A stretch of 64,000 nucleotides of DNA. Source: Zygnema circumcarinatum. Its lineage: Eukaryota > Streptophyta > Zygnematophyceae > Zygnematales > Zygnemataceae. The DNA is taken from assembly GCA_037447605.1 (NCBI GenBank), contig CM074808.1, positions 1,992,734 to 2,056,733 on the forward strand, given 5' to 3'. This document shows, one piece after another, positions 46,901-57,600 of this stretch. Every line of letters begins with the position of its first letter. Position 1 is the first letter of the stretch. The translations under genes and the position numbers were made by a program. A model generated the notes under the pieces. It was not told the DNA's origin. It saw only the letters and a list, made by a program, of their open reading frames with translations, and made no database searches.

Positions 46901-47302
46901 AGTGCACAGATTTTCCGTCCATTGCTATTATCGAATATGGTGGGCCGATATAAGGGTTGGTAATTCCAGGGCCTTGCAGTCCAGTAAAGGTGTTGCATGT
47001 GGCGGAACGGGCACAGAGAGTCGAGGATCGAGCCAAGGAAGCCATCACTGCAGCAGTACGTACAACCTATGGATCCAGGTAAGTCCTGATTTCCCCCCCT
47101 TTCTGGCCAGTTCTTTGTCATATGACATGGTTTGAGTGGATGACTCACACTTGAATGCAAAAAGAACATTGTCTTGAACGCACTTGTCCTGTGTTTCCAT
47201 GTTGAAGTGAAGGTGTTTGCTGATAATGACAGATCTGGAGACTACATGGCGAAGTTGGCCATGGTACACTGCATGTGCCGTGGCTGGCCTATTACTGCAT
47301 GA
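43992..47302 (+). CDS. Plastid-targeted TPR-containing protein
   Basis: Nine exons join in phase: 43992-44264, 44409-44487, 45029-45068, 45690-45753, 45845-45913, 46360-46431, 46735-46818, 46990-47078 and 47233-47302, giving 279 residues. The first 60 residues look like a chloroplast transit peptide (Ser/Ala/Arg-rich, no acidic residues), followed by a hydrophobic Ala/Gly stretch (AAAIGAALLGLGAAGASAIA). The conserved part starts SLREFDRALQLDPSQRPYLW and continues RGLSLYYANRFEEGAEQFRD, DVAVNPNDTEEAIWCFLCEA, VGRDPRPVMRAAYELF, and ends RSGDYMAKLAMVHCMCRGW. From memory this matches a TPR/NlpI-like family shared by cyanobacteria and plant plastids, whose precise role is unknown. The Ala/Gly segment could be a thylakoid or membrane signal. 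The exact end of exon 1 is the least certain boundary. Confidence 0.8.
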
Positions 47303-48773
47303 TCCATTACAGTCCAATCACATGGTGCGTACAAGTTAGGTTCAGACTGATGGCATCTCGAGGCTGACGGGAAGTCTTTCTTGCTTTGGGTTTATTTTTG
47401 TTAGTTCAGCGTAAGTAGTGATCGTTTGGAAGCAGTGTTTGAGGAATTGAAGTCCATATGTTGAGGAATTTCGGGACTTCTGGTTCAGATTTAATCAGAC
47501 AAGGTGGTCAGGTGGCAGACCAAATAGCATCAACATGCGTTATTTAGATCTGACGGTCAAAGTTCCCCGTGTTTAACTGATACTTGTACTGGTACTCGTC
47601 AATCAAACATTTCTGATCACTAAACTGAGCAAAGGCGTTTCACCATACGTCCTCAATTTTGACCAATGACATTGCGGCTTTCGCTACAAATTGTCTTTAA
47701 GGCTGAAGGTTTTATCTTGTGATGTTTGGCGGTGTTTTTTTTTTTTTTTTTTTCTATAACTTGCGGACCAAATTTTCTTGATTGGCGCGGTCAAAAAGTA
47801 GAAATTGGGGCGAAGAAAGAATAGGTAAAGTAATTTATTTTTGTAATAAACGAAAGCAAAACGAAAGCAAAACGAAGGCAAAAAGAAAGGAAGTCGTAAA
47901 TAGAAACAACGATTTAATGATCAGAGGCACGTTTTCTAATTTCGTTGATGGCTTTACGAGCAAAAGTACGCACTGAAATGCTCTTGGGGGTACGTGCTTT
48001 TCTAACAGCAGGGGAAGGGGAAGGGAAGGGGAGGGGAGGGGGAGGGGAGGGGGAGGGTTAAGTTTAGGAAGCTGAAAGGCTTCTTCTGCTGCCTGGGGAG
48101 GGGAGGAGAGCAAAAAGGAAGAATTATGGGCAAATTATGGAACAAGGAGAGGCCAAGATCTGGCTGCTTTGCAAAACCAAAATGAGCATCAACATACCAA
48201 GGAGGTGCTGCAAAAAACCGGCAGAAAGAGAGCCATCCCAACAGGAAAAGAAAAACACTTTTGTTCTTATGAAAGAAATACAAGTGAGGACAACGCTCAT
48301 AAGCCAACGCGACGACTGCACAACATTTCCTGCGAACGCTTTATTGCACTCTCATTGAAAAAAAATCAAATGAAAAATGAAAAATGAAAAATTCTAGTCA
48401 GCCAGTTCCATGTTTAGCTACACTCTTGAACTTCACTTTGAAATTGAGCAACGATGGAAACTGCAAACATAATGTTGTTGCAGCAAAGAAATCGCACTCA
48501 AATCTCCCAAAGTCTGAGCAAACTAAACTGAAACTGAACCTGAAGCTGACGTTGACACCGACTAATGAAGGAATGCAAAAGTGCAAACACTGTACATCAA
48601 AATGCAAAATTGACGTGCAACTAAAACTAAAACTGAAGCTGAATCTTCCCATTCGCTTTGGAGCTTTCGAAAGGCGTTTCTTTTGCTCGCCACAAATTGT
48701 ACGCCTCCAAACAATCTCTCTTGAATTCCTCCGCAGTCTTCAGCTTCGCTGACTCAACCATTGCTTTAAACTC
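47303..48773. other. Convergent intergenic spacer with simple repeats
   Basis: Noncoding by inspection. It contains a poly(T) run at about 47736-47753, an imperfect ACGAAAGCAAA tandem at 47848-47882, a GGGGA-rich tract at 48008-48058, an AAATG/AAAAATG run at 48360-48390, and CTGAAACTGAAC-type imperfect repeats at 48520-48645 that make a Lys/Leu-rich frame. Confidence 0.5.
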
Positions 48774-49748
48774 TCAAGGACAGCGCGGACACTTGAGGTT
48801 GCAGCCATCCTTACATTGCAAAAAGACCCCTCTCGGGTCACTCCACATGGGATGAAGTGGTTTCACCGGAGTTTTCAGCGGTTTCGGGGCAAGTCCAAAT
48901 TCACGTGCCAGCCCGAGAAACGATTCCTCTCGCGATCCCAATCATTCAACCTTTCACGAATAGAAGCTAATTCAGCTACTTCTTGCCATTCTTTTTCCTG
49001 CTTCATTCTCCAAGAGGAGAAGCTTTGCGGAGTGGGACTTGGCACATTTCCTCCCATTCGCCTTTGCCCCTCCCGAGTACTACTGTGGCGGCGGCTGTAT
49101 TGCGGCTCACGGAACGCCAGTTGGCTCGCACTGAACACTGATGAGTCACGGAAGCCGGACTGCCTGGCACTAAATGGCGGCTCAGGCTCATAGAGCCTTG
49201 ACTGCCTGGTATTAAATGGCGGCTGAGGCTGATAGAGCGGCGAGTAATATGCGGGATATGTCCTCACGGTCGGGGGAACCTGTATTGCCAACAAGAGACA
49301 ACAAGCGCCACATTAGTCCAGCATATGCATACCAACCCAAAAAACTCATCCATACAAAAGCAAGCACCAAGGCAAAGAACTTTTTGATGCTAACAACCCT
49401 AAAAACAAAAGGCTTGAAAGCTTTATAAGGTGCAGCAGGTCATACCCGGCGAGGATTGGCTAACTCCCTTGCGAACTCCTTGTGCAGCCAATCCACAACG
49501 GAAAGGTATGTCTTTCCGACTTCTTTGGCGCCCACACCCAGCCAGAACCAAGCCGTGTCCAGCAAGCTGTATCCAAGATTTTCCATGACGACCAGCCATG
49601 GGACACTGCAAAAATCGAAGGCAAGGTCTTCAAGCTGCGTGCGGGCCGCTACAGCAGCCTTCAACCCGCTGCTTAGCGCTGCTGCGAGCAGTTGCATCGC
49701 TTGCAGCCATAAGGCGCACAAAGCAGCTGCAGCCTTCTGCACGGCCAT
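48774..49748 (-). CDS. Unknown protein with N-terminal hydrophobic helices and C-terminal cysteine pairs
   Basis: Exon 1 is 49748-49446 (ATG in GCCATGGCC-like context). It encodes hydrophobic, amphipathic helices (ALCALWLQAMQLLAAALSSG, then ENLGYSLLDTAWFWLGVGAK). Exon 2 begins at 49279 after acceptor ATACAG. It has two PPF-x-RQS repeats (QPPFNTRQSRL, EPPFSARQSGF) and a charged helix (RMKQEKEWQE). Read straight on, exon 2 stops at 48875 (235 residues). A 53-nt intron (48979-48927) would instead join exon 3 (48926-48774) in phase. Exon 3 encodes ESFLGLAREFGLAPKPLKTP and ends FLQCKDGCNLKCPRCP, with five cysteines in C-x3-C-x3-C-x2-C-type spacing. That would give 251 residues, and the tail looks too protein-like to be chance. 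I do not recognise the family. The cysteines could bind zinc, but this is inference. A long (CT)n run in the 5' leader precedes the start. Confidence 0.6.
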
Positions 49749-49758
49749 GGATGAGCAG

Positions 49759-49769
49759 GAGAGAGAGAG

Positions 49770-49833
<64 letters not shown>
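49759..49833. repeat. (GA)n microsatellite
   Basis: About 75 bp of GA dinucleotides, with one GC interruption. It lies 11 bp upstream of the start codon of the minus-strand gene, so that gene would have a (CT)n 5' leader. Confidence 0.95.
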
Positions 49834-49835
<2 letters not shown>

Positions 49836-49889
49836 GAGGGAGAAATGATGGCCCGGACCGGAGGGCGTGGCCTTGGGGTGGGCCACGGG

Positions 49890-50525
49890 CAGCCCTGAAA
49901 TGGTTTTGGCTGCCGTGTGCGCGACGTAAGCGTCCGCGATTGGGCGAGCACCGTCCGGGCAGCTCAAGGTTAGCCGCGAGCTGCCCGGAGAGAAAAGGTG
50001 TGGCCCAAAATGGTGGGCCGCGCGTCTACCTCATCTCAAATCTTGGATAAGACTGTACGAACAGACAGGTGGCGCCACCGCCGTGGGGGAATGGTCGCGT
50101 ACGGTGCGCGTGACATGACGTGACGCGCCGAAGGGGGGCTGCACCTGCTCGTACTCGCGGCGAGGGAGGACCGGAAAGAATTTCAGCTGCCCGGCCGACG
50201 CTCGCCCAATCGCGGACGGACACGGCAGCCGAAGTCATTTCGGGCCATGCGTTGGACGGGCCATGGGTTGGATCAACCATTGGATCCAATGGTTCCGATT
50301 GGGCGTGCGTCGTCCGCGCAGCTCAAGGTTGGCCGCGAGCTGCCCGGGGAGAAAAGGTGTGGCTGAAAACGGTGGGCCGCGCGCGTACCTTATCTCAAAT
50401 CTGGTTTTATACAATGTCGACGGTCGATATTGAGCCACGTGTCTATTTGGTTGTTGACAAAGTTCCATCGTCGGATCGCGGTTCGCGCACGCACTGAAGG
50501 GGGGCCGCATCTGGTCGTCATTGCG
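49890..50525. repeat. Duplicated element with inverted arms
   Basis: A segment at 49936-50160 is repeated in the same orientation, with divergence, at 50296-50525. Shared blocks include CAGCTCAAGGTTnGCCGCGAGCTGCCCGG and GAGAAAAGGTGTGGC, then ATCTCAAATCT and GAAGGGGGGC. In addition, 49890-49965 (containing GCGTCCGCGATTGGGCGAGC) is matched in inverted orientation by 50183-50242 (containing CTCGCCCAATCGCGGACG and CGGCAGCC). No ORF with transposase features is present, so a non-autonomous element or a local rearrangement is likely. Confidence 0.7.
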
Positions 50526-52783
50526 TTATTTATAGTGAGCCATCTTTGACAGTAGAATGGGAAATTTCAATTCCAGTTCTTATACTGTGCACATGCGCAG
50601 TCCCAGTTACAGTCGGTCGCCGTAAAGCCTTTTACGGAACTGTGTGGCAAAGAGCGGCAGACCTCTCGTCAAGGAGCCCCCGTCCCCTCTCCCGGAAACC
50701 ACTAGTGCTCGAGCGCGGACCTTTTTTTATTTTTCAGGCTCAGGAGCTGACCATTCCTGTCGCTCCCTTGCATGTGCGACCGATGCTTGCCCGGCTTTTG
50801 GGGCGGCCGCTGGTCCGAAGATAGGAAAAGCCTCGAAGAGGAAAAAAGAGAAACTCGCAAACAAGGCATTCAAATGGTGGACCGGAAGCTCAAGAAGTTA
50901 AAAAAGGACATTATTCTCAATGACTTCCATACGGATTTATCAAACAAACTGAATGTTGGTGACTCGCAAAATATCAAGCCTCTACAAGAGTTCGACGAGA
51001 GCCCGAAAACACACGACTGGTTGAATAGAAGTGAAGAATGCTGGTCTCACAATTCGCTCTCACATGTACAGATTGCATATCAGACATCACCAAGATGGCT
51101 TTTGGTCGAGATCAGCCTGCCAGCAACCGGTCTTATTCAAACAAAATCAAGCACAGGAGCTACAAACAATGAGTAAAGGCAGCAGCGTAGATTTAATGGA
51201 AAGGGAGAGGGCTTCAGCCAGAAAACGTTCTCGCTGCAGCAAATGCTCACAGGCACAGTGGACCCAATGCTGTTCAGCATACATGATCAACCATTTTGAT
51301 AATTTTGGTGCCACAAAAACAGAAGGAGCACGTATGGGAGGCAGGAGATCTTCAAATCAACCCGTATGCAACGTCCAACACGAGTCCGCGGTAAACTTCC
51401 AATTCATTAACACAAGTTTCACCAGCAGAAGTGGTACAATACATAAAATGGAACTTTCAGAAGTATATATTCTTCATGTCCTATACATACGATTTCCATT
51501 CATTCTCATCATCCTCTACACATTCTCTTTTTTTCTACTTCCCTTCTGTCCTCTCCTCTCTTTCCTCTCTCCATTCCCCTGGGGAAGGGGAAGGGAAGTG
51601 GAGGGGAAAGGGAGGGGGGAAGGTGAGGGGAAGGGGAGGGGAAGGGGAGGGGGAAAGGGGAGGGGAAGGGGAGGGGAAGGGGAGGAGAAAACGAGCAATC
51701 AAAGTTGGGGTTTTCCCACAGCCTGCACCAGCAATAATGCAAACGCGGGCACAAGTAGAACAAGCGGCAAACAGGCACTGCGTGTTGTACAGTGACTGAT
51801 AAGCACAAGAAAGAAAAAACGCAGGAAAAAATGCTCTGATTTTGCATGCACGTGTAGGCGTTTGTCCTATAAATTATTCCCTTTGTGACTACACCAACAT
51901 TTATGAAACGTGCGTCTTGAAAGCCGTAGTACGTCCGCATCTGCCTTTCGTTACTTCAACCTATTCTGGAACTAATGTGGTCGCATAAGCCACCTGCACC
52001 ACTCTCTGGTGTGCAGAATCGACTCCACAACAGCGCAGTGAATGAATTTTGAAGGGTCAGTACAGGTCAAACCACTGAACAGTGGTCAGCGGAAAAACCG
52101 CTGGCAAAAATCAGTTTGCCAACAGTCGCCTTTGGCAGGTCGGCAGCACCTCCATTGGTTAAGGACTTAGGAAAGCAGTTTCTCGCAGAATGTGAAATAT
52201 CCATAAGTTTAGTTTGTCAAGAAGGGACGGCCTGACCTTCCTGAACACCCGACAGAGAGGAACGTTCAGTGGAAGCACAGGGCGAATGAACTACACGAAC
52301 ACCCATCTTGGTATCAACCTATCGCACTCCGTCTGACCAAGTATAGAAAGAAATTGTCTGAACAATCCAAGCGAACGAAATTGTGCAGAGTGACGTGAAA
52401 AATGTCCTTTGTTTTTGGCAATTTCACAGAGTCATTCGATCACATGTAAAAAACATTCATATCCTCTCCTATTCTTGGTTATGGAACACTACACAATAAG
52501 GTATTCTACCTGGAGGAAGTCAATGTGCTGCTCTCAGCCAACTATGAGGAAAACCAAATAGACGAATGGTCGTCTGCTAAGTGGGAGATGGTATCGCTGT
52601 CACTACAGTTCTTGACATCCTGGCAGCAAACACACCACTTCCCAGCCGAGCGCTTCCTCAGTCGGCACTCATGATCACCCCAAAGCCCTGTCGCAAAGCT
52701 TTCGGCAGGACACTACTCTGTTTGGAGCCTCCTGAGCTACCTGACGGCTGATGCCTTCCCGAGTGTGAACTGCCCAATTGCGC
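50526..52783. other. Spacer without a supported gene
   Basis: The strongest frame (50772-51176) is Lys-rich at its start but shows no domain. A GGGGAAGGGGA-type array fills 51583-51692. From 51700 to 52783 I see no coding signal. The end of the region contains the 3' side of PSRP5. Confidence 0.5.
51583..51692. repeat. GGGGA/GGGAA G-rich array
   Basis: Irregular GGGGAAGGGGA and GGGGAGGGG units over about 110 bp on the plus strand. The same motif family occurs at 9350-9446 and 48008-48058. Confidence 0.9.
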
Positions 52784-53478
52784 TTAAACTTTCTCCAACT
52801 TCTTCATCTTCGAAGGAGGCCACTTCCCCTTCTTCCGCAACTGACGCTTCTTCAACAACCTTTTCCGACGGGCAAGTTTCTTCTTGGCAAGTTTCCGGTC
52901 TGCGTCTGATTGAAACTGCAGTTTGGCAAGCTTCTCAGCGTCCTCCACGGCATCCTCTGGTTCCGCAGAGCTTTCTGTGCTCTCTGCGGCTGCCCGCACA
53001 ACAATGCTTCTCTTGCTGCTACTGAACAACGCTGGATATGTAAGCACCCCGCACACCTCCGCAGAAACTGCATGCCTCAGTGTGCTGAGTCCTGCACGAC
53101 AGCGACGAAAGCGAAATTAAACAGTCAAAAGGGTAAGGAGCAAGAATTTTACATCTACGAACTGCACGTTGCTGCAACAGAATTAACAAGTTTTTCGCTG
53201 AACCCTGACAGAAAAGGGAGCATGCGCTGCTCCAAGACATCGACAAGCGAATTCCTGAACAGCACGACGATTTGGAAGTCGCTGGCATGCAGTCGAACGA
53301 CCGGCAGAGGGATAGCAGAGAAATTAGGTCACGCACCCTGTCGCCGGGACTCCCCGAGAAAAGGCCCGCTTATTGCGAGATCCACAGCGCCACGTGCTCC
53401 CTGAAGAGCGACGCTAATGCAGGTCGCAGGAAGCGAAAGGGACGCCATGGTGGATGCGAGAGAAGCCGCGGCAGCCAT
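52784..53478 (-). CDS. PSRP5: Plastid-specific 50S ribosomal protein 5 (cL37)
   Basis: Plastid-specific protein of the chloroplast 50S subunit, encoded in the nucleus and imported. Exon 1 (53478-53333) encodes a transit peptide starting MAAAASLASTMASLSLPATC; an internal ATG at 53448 is an alternative start. Exon 2 (53015-52784) contains RSIVVRAAAES, the likely cleavage area. It continues with an acidic stretch (AEPEDAVEDAE) and the highly basic C-terminus KKKLARRKRLLKKRQLRKKG ending WPPSKMKKLEKV. This WPPSKMKK ending is diagnostic of PSRP5. Phase is consistent (2 + 1 nt) with a GTGACC donor and a TAGCAG acceptor. Total 125 residues, slightly shorter than Arabidopsis PSRP5 (about 148). The 5' exon is less certain than the 3' exon. 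Confidence 0.88.
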
Positions 53479-54663
53479 GGAGGGACTTGGCCCGCTCCTC
53501 CGCCAAGCAGCGCCGCCACAGTGCCAATGGATAGGCCTCCACCCTCCTCGCCGCACGCGGGCGCGCTCTCGCCTCCGCGCGGCCGCATGGCATGGCATGG
53601 CATGGCATGGCATGGCATGGCATGGTATGACATGCGTCATGCCTCGGCCCGCCTACATTCTGCACGGCAGGCGCGGCACACACGGCTGCTGCACAGCCCG
53701 AAAAGCCCTGAGGATGCCGCTGCACCGGCCGGCGTGCGCTTCAGCTCGCAACTCGAAGGTGGCGCATTTCCCATCCATTCCATTCCTTGTTGAGCTTGCC
53801 CTTCGAACGGGTCGCCAGCAAATACGAACAACCGATGAGACTTTTGGGCATTAGCACACGAGTTAGTGCATGTTGTTCAACATGACGAGGCGGATTTGAC
53901 GAGTGTTGGCAGCGAAATGCACGACAACCAGATCATCACATCGCGACATTGGAACAACATCTACTAGCAGTGGTGTCTTTGGAAACAACACATCATCCCA
54001 AGTAACGAAACGCACCGCCACACAGCGCCCGTCCATTTGTTTCTATCTCGAGTTCCGCTTTCAACCACACCGCCCCTCCCGCCGCCGGCCGTCGACTCCC
54101 CGCGACCCTCGCCAACCGAATCTGTACGGCAATGACTGATTCCGTACTGCCACTCTGCAGTTTCGTATTCCGTTCCAGTGTACGATAACGCTGCTCGGTC
54201 AGACGCAACCAGAATCAATTCCGTACATCGTCGTCGTGTTCTGCCCGCGGGCGGCGCAGCTGCGAACACGTGCCCTCCGCCGCCCGCTAATAGTACGAAT
54301 TCAAGTAATCATTCCGAAAACAACAAACGTTTTCAAATTCGCTGAAATTCGTCCGCGGCCGAAATTCGAATACAGAGCCAGTACCGCGCCGCGCAGTGCA
54401 GCGATCTTGACTCAAGTCCCCGTCTCTGAAAGGCTAACAATACCTTTTGTTCAATTAATCTGAGAAAATTGAAATGTCTGAAATATTAGAAGTTCATTGT
54501 GCGCGGTGTCACAGTGACGCAAACACGAACCGGTGCGTCCGTACAGGCCCCAACGGCAGCCTTCTTCCCTCACTCCCTCCCTCCGCCATGGCCATGGCGA
54601 GGGCGAGAGCGAGGGCGATGGCGGGCGTGTGAGGGGGCGGAGAGCGCGGAGAGGAGAGGGCGC
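53479..54663. promoter_or_regulatory. Divergent intergenic region of PSRP5 and the DOMON-b561 gene
   Basis: 1185 bp. A (GGCAT)n microsatellite lies near the PSRP5 start, and a GCCATGGCCATGGCGAG motif lies at 54585-54601 about 65 bp before the DOMON-b561 start. No other features are recognised. ORFs in this stretch are not supported. Confidence 0.4.
53586..53625. repeat. (GGCAT)n microsatellite
   Basis: Seven or eight pentamers GGCAT in tandem, ending in a TATGACATG variant. It is 108 bp upstream of the PSRP5 start and reads as repeated ATGCC on the gene strand. Confidence 0.9.
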
Positions 54664-57600
54664 ATGAGGGCCCGCCGCCGGGAGCAGGGGGCTGCCCGGC
54701 CGCTGTGGCTCGCCGGCCTGGGCGCCGTTAGGCTGCTCCTGCCGCGTCTGCTCTGCGCGCTGCATCTCGCTGCTGCGGTGGGCGAGGCGGCCGCGCAGCC
54801 ATGCTCCACAGAAAGCGAGTTGGTAGGGTTCCGGGGGGACCTGCGTATGCTGCAGCACCAGCTGCGGGGGACGGTTCGTGTTGTCGACGACTGCACCTTC
54901 AGGGTACGTACGCTTAGACCACGCGCAGTCTCGTGGCTGCTCTCCTGCCTGAGCGTCCGCCCAGGAAGGATGTTGGGCATCGCAGGTCATCCGTAATTAC
55001 GTTTCTTCCTGCACAGTTTTGTTAGGCGAAGGTGCTCTGGACAGTTTAGAAATCAGGGATAGATCCCGTCGCCAGGTCCTTACACTCCGCTGGATCCGAA
55101 TAGGACATTGTGGGCGAGAACCGCGCCCACGGAGCATGCTGTTCAGAATGAGATGGTGACTCTAGTGAGCCAATGATACCGTCAGGACATTCTCGCGTCA
55201 AGTTCTTATGCACCTCATCTCAGCGGCCTTCTACTTGGTCAGCATTCTGGGCTACGGGCTGACTAGACGAGGCATATTGATTTTTCTCTGCTCCTGTTGG
55301 CGCCTTTGGCAGGTGGACTCGTTTGACATGTTGGAAGGCCCTCAAGTGTACTGGTGGGCAGCTCTGTCGGAGTCCTTACAGGATATGCTTCAAGGGTGGC
55401 CTGTAAGCGAGGAGCCTCTTGTTGGCAGGTTCAACAGTCAAACTCTGGTGGTGAGATTTGTAGACAGTTGCTTTCAACCACTTCCCATTATGCAAGGAAA
55501 CCTCTCGCTTTCGTCGCCCTCAGCATTATTCGAGATCAGCATTATCGTATATGTGAAGTTAGTTTAAGTCTGTTGTACATGGACTCAGCCCAGTGCAACT
55601 TCTGGATATGTTATTGGGCTGAGCAAGCTCATAACGAGGTTTGTGCATCAGGATCATTCATCCGTCAATTCGCAGCTCGATCGTAGAACCCTACCAGCAA
55701 AATGTATTAGCCGCTTGCCGCTCTGCTCATGTCAAGCGTCTCTGCTTTCAGTGAGGCGTATCAGGTTGTATAACTTAGCACTCGCGGTGAATTTGGGATA
55801 AGATTTAATATAATATTTGGCGGATGTTTCATAAGGTCCTAGCCTCTCCCTTTCTATTGCTTTATGAATCATTTTTAGCACAATCGACTGTTTATTACAA
55901 CCAGTATTTTTGAATCTTCTGGCAGGGTATCATTCGGCATCATTAGTGTCCATTTTAGAATGCACTCAAGACGTCCATTGGGGGCTTGACTTTCCTATCG
56001 TCAACTTTAACTTGCTAGACAAGTGCATCTTCCATTCCTCGAGTAACCTTTACCTGAACATGCAGCAAGTTTCTTTAACTTAGTAGTGTCAGCGAGGATT
56101 TAGGTGAGGAAGAGGGGATGTTGTGTTACGCGGCCGATATGCAAAATTCCGTCCTGTGCAGAGTAGTGTAGATTGTAAGGCCGTACGACCAATTGGGCAT
56201 GCGATACATACTCGAGTTTTTTGGTTGTTAAAATCCTTCGAAGTAGAGACCCACTAGTCTAGCATCGTAGCCAGCGTTGATGTAAAGATGATAAGGGTGT
56301 ATCGAGTTTGAGAGTATTAAGTTAGGAAGGTGTGGCTGTATGGCAGAACGGGTTCCTTTAAAGGAGGATATGTGTGAGCCAGCACATGGAGTTTCTGGCT
56401 CAATTGGTTCAAGCTAAAATTGTGTGAGAGTTTCTGCCTTGTGAGTGCAGGTAAAGCTAGAAAATACATCATGGAACGACATGGGAATTTTGGCTGTGTG
56501 GTCAAAGGCTACTGCTTCCAACTATGGTTATGTAGTGTTGGAGTTTGGCACTCAAGGTGTCAATGACAAGGATGGCCAAGGAGATGATTATTCCGAGAAT
56601 GGGGACCCTCGTGGAGATGAGGGAGAGTCATCGCTACCACACGATGGGGAGGGGGTTGGGGCAGGAGGAAACGCACCCTCGCCTTCTTCTCTTCCATTAT
56701 CCCCCGCAGCTGCCCCTGGACCTTCTCCAACTTTAGGGCCCCTCCCTCAGCCGTCGTTAGGCTCGCCCTTTTTGGCACCTCCACCTCCCTCTCTGCCAGA
56801 AAAACTTGGCCAGTGGCAGCCAACTATGTTTGAGAATTGCCTGCAGTTGAGTCATCGCTATCGAGTGAGGTGGACACTGAATAAGACCGATTCTAGTGTG
56901 GATCTGGGACTGGAAGCGGCAGTTGATTTCACTAAGTATATTGGTTTTGGTTGGGCGGAGGAAGCAAACTCCACGGAATACATGATGAATTCAGACATGA
57001 TCATTGCTGGATTTGATGAAAAGGTGGGCGACCATTTCAGCCATTCTGTTCATGGTTATTGCCCAATGGGTACCTTCGGAAATACCTGTTAGCCATACAG
57101 ACTATGATAGGCAGAGCAGCCTAGTGACTCGTGAAGAGAAGTGTCCCGTTTTCTTCTGTATGATGATACTTAACTATATCGAACTCCGGTTTAGCAATGA
57201 AGAGGCCAATGTAAATGCACAACTATTGGAGGCACACTTTGCATGTACTGCAAATCATGCATGAACTTCGTATCAATACAAGCAACAGCTAATAAATGGG
57301 CGCATATCTAAAATGCATGACCCTTTATAGAATTCAGTGTTTGACTTTAGAAAGTGAATGAAACTTTTCGTGTAGTTGAATGCAGACCGGCGTCTCCATA
57401 CGTTGCTAATGTAGTGGAGAGGAATTTGAGGATGGTTTGGGTGTTCAGGGAACACCTTTTGCTGAGGACTATTTTGTGACTGCAAGGGCAGAGTGCAATT
57501 GGGACAGTAAGTCACCAAGCGGAGTTTGCCCAGATTCGTTTTTGGGAGGAGGAAATTCCAGTCTCAATAATGTTGAGCTCATTTGGGGTCAACATGTAGA

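Noticed and set aside
48384-48752. 122-codon plus-strand ORF rich in Lys and Leu
   Set aside because: Made from CTGAAACTGAAC-type imperfect repeats in the 3' region of the minus-strand gene.
50772-51176. 134-codon plus-strand ORF with a Lys-rich start
   Set aside because: No recognisable domain, no acceptor or promoter context, and it lies next to a decayed repeat region.
53272-53793. ORFs of 103-173 codons over the PSRP5 first exon and the GGCAT repeat
   Set aside because: Shadows of the PSRP5 transit-peptide exon and of the microsatellite.
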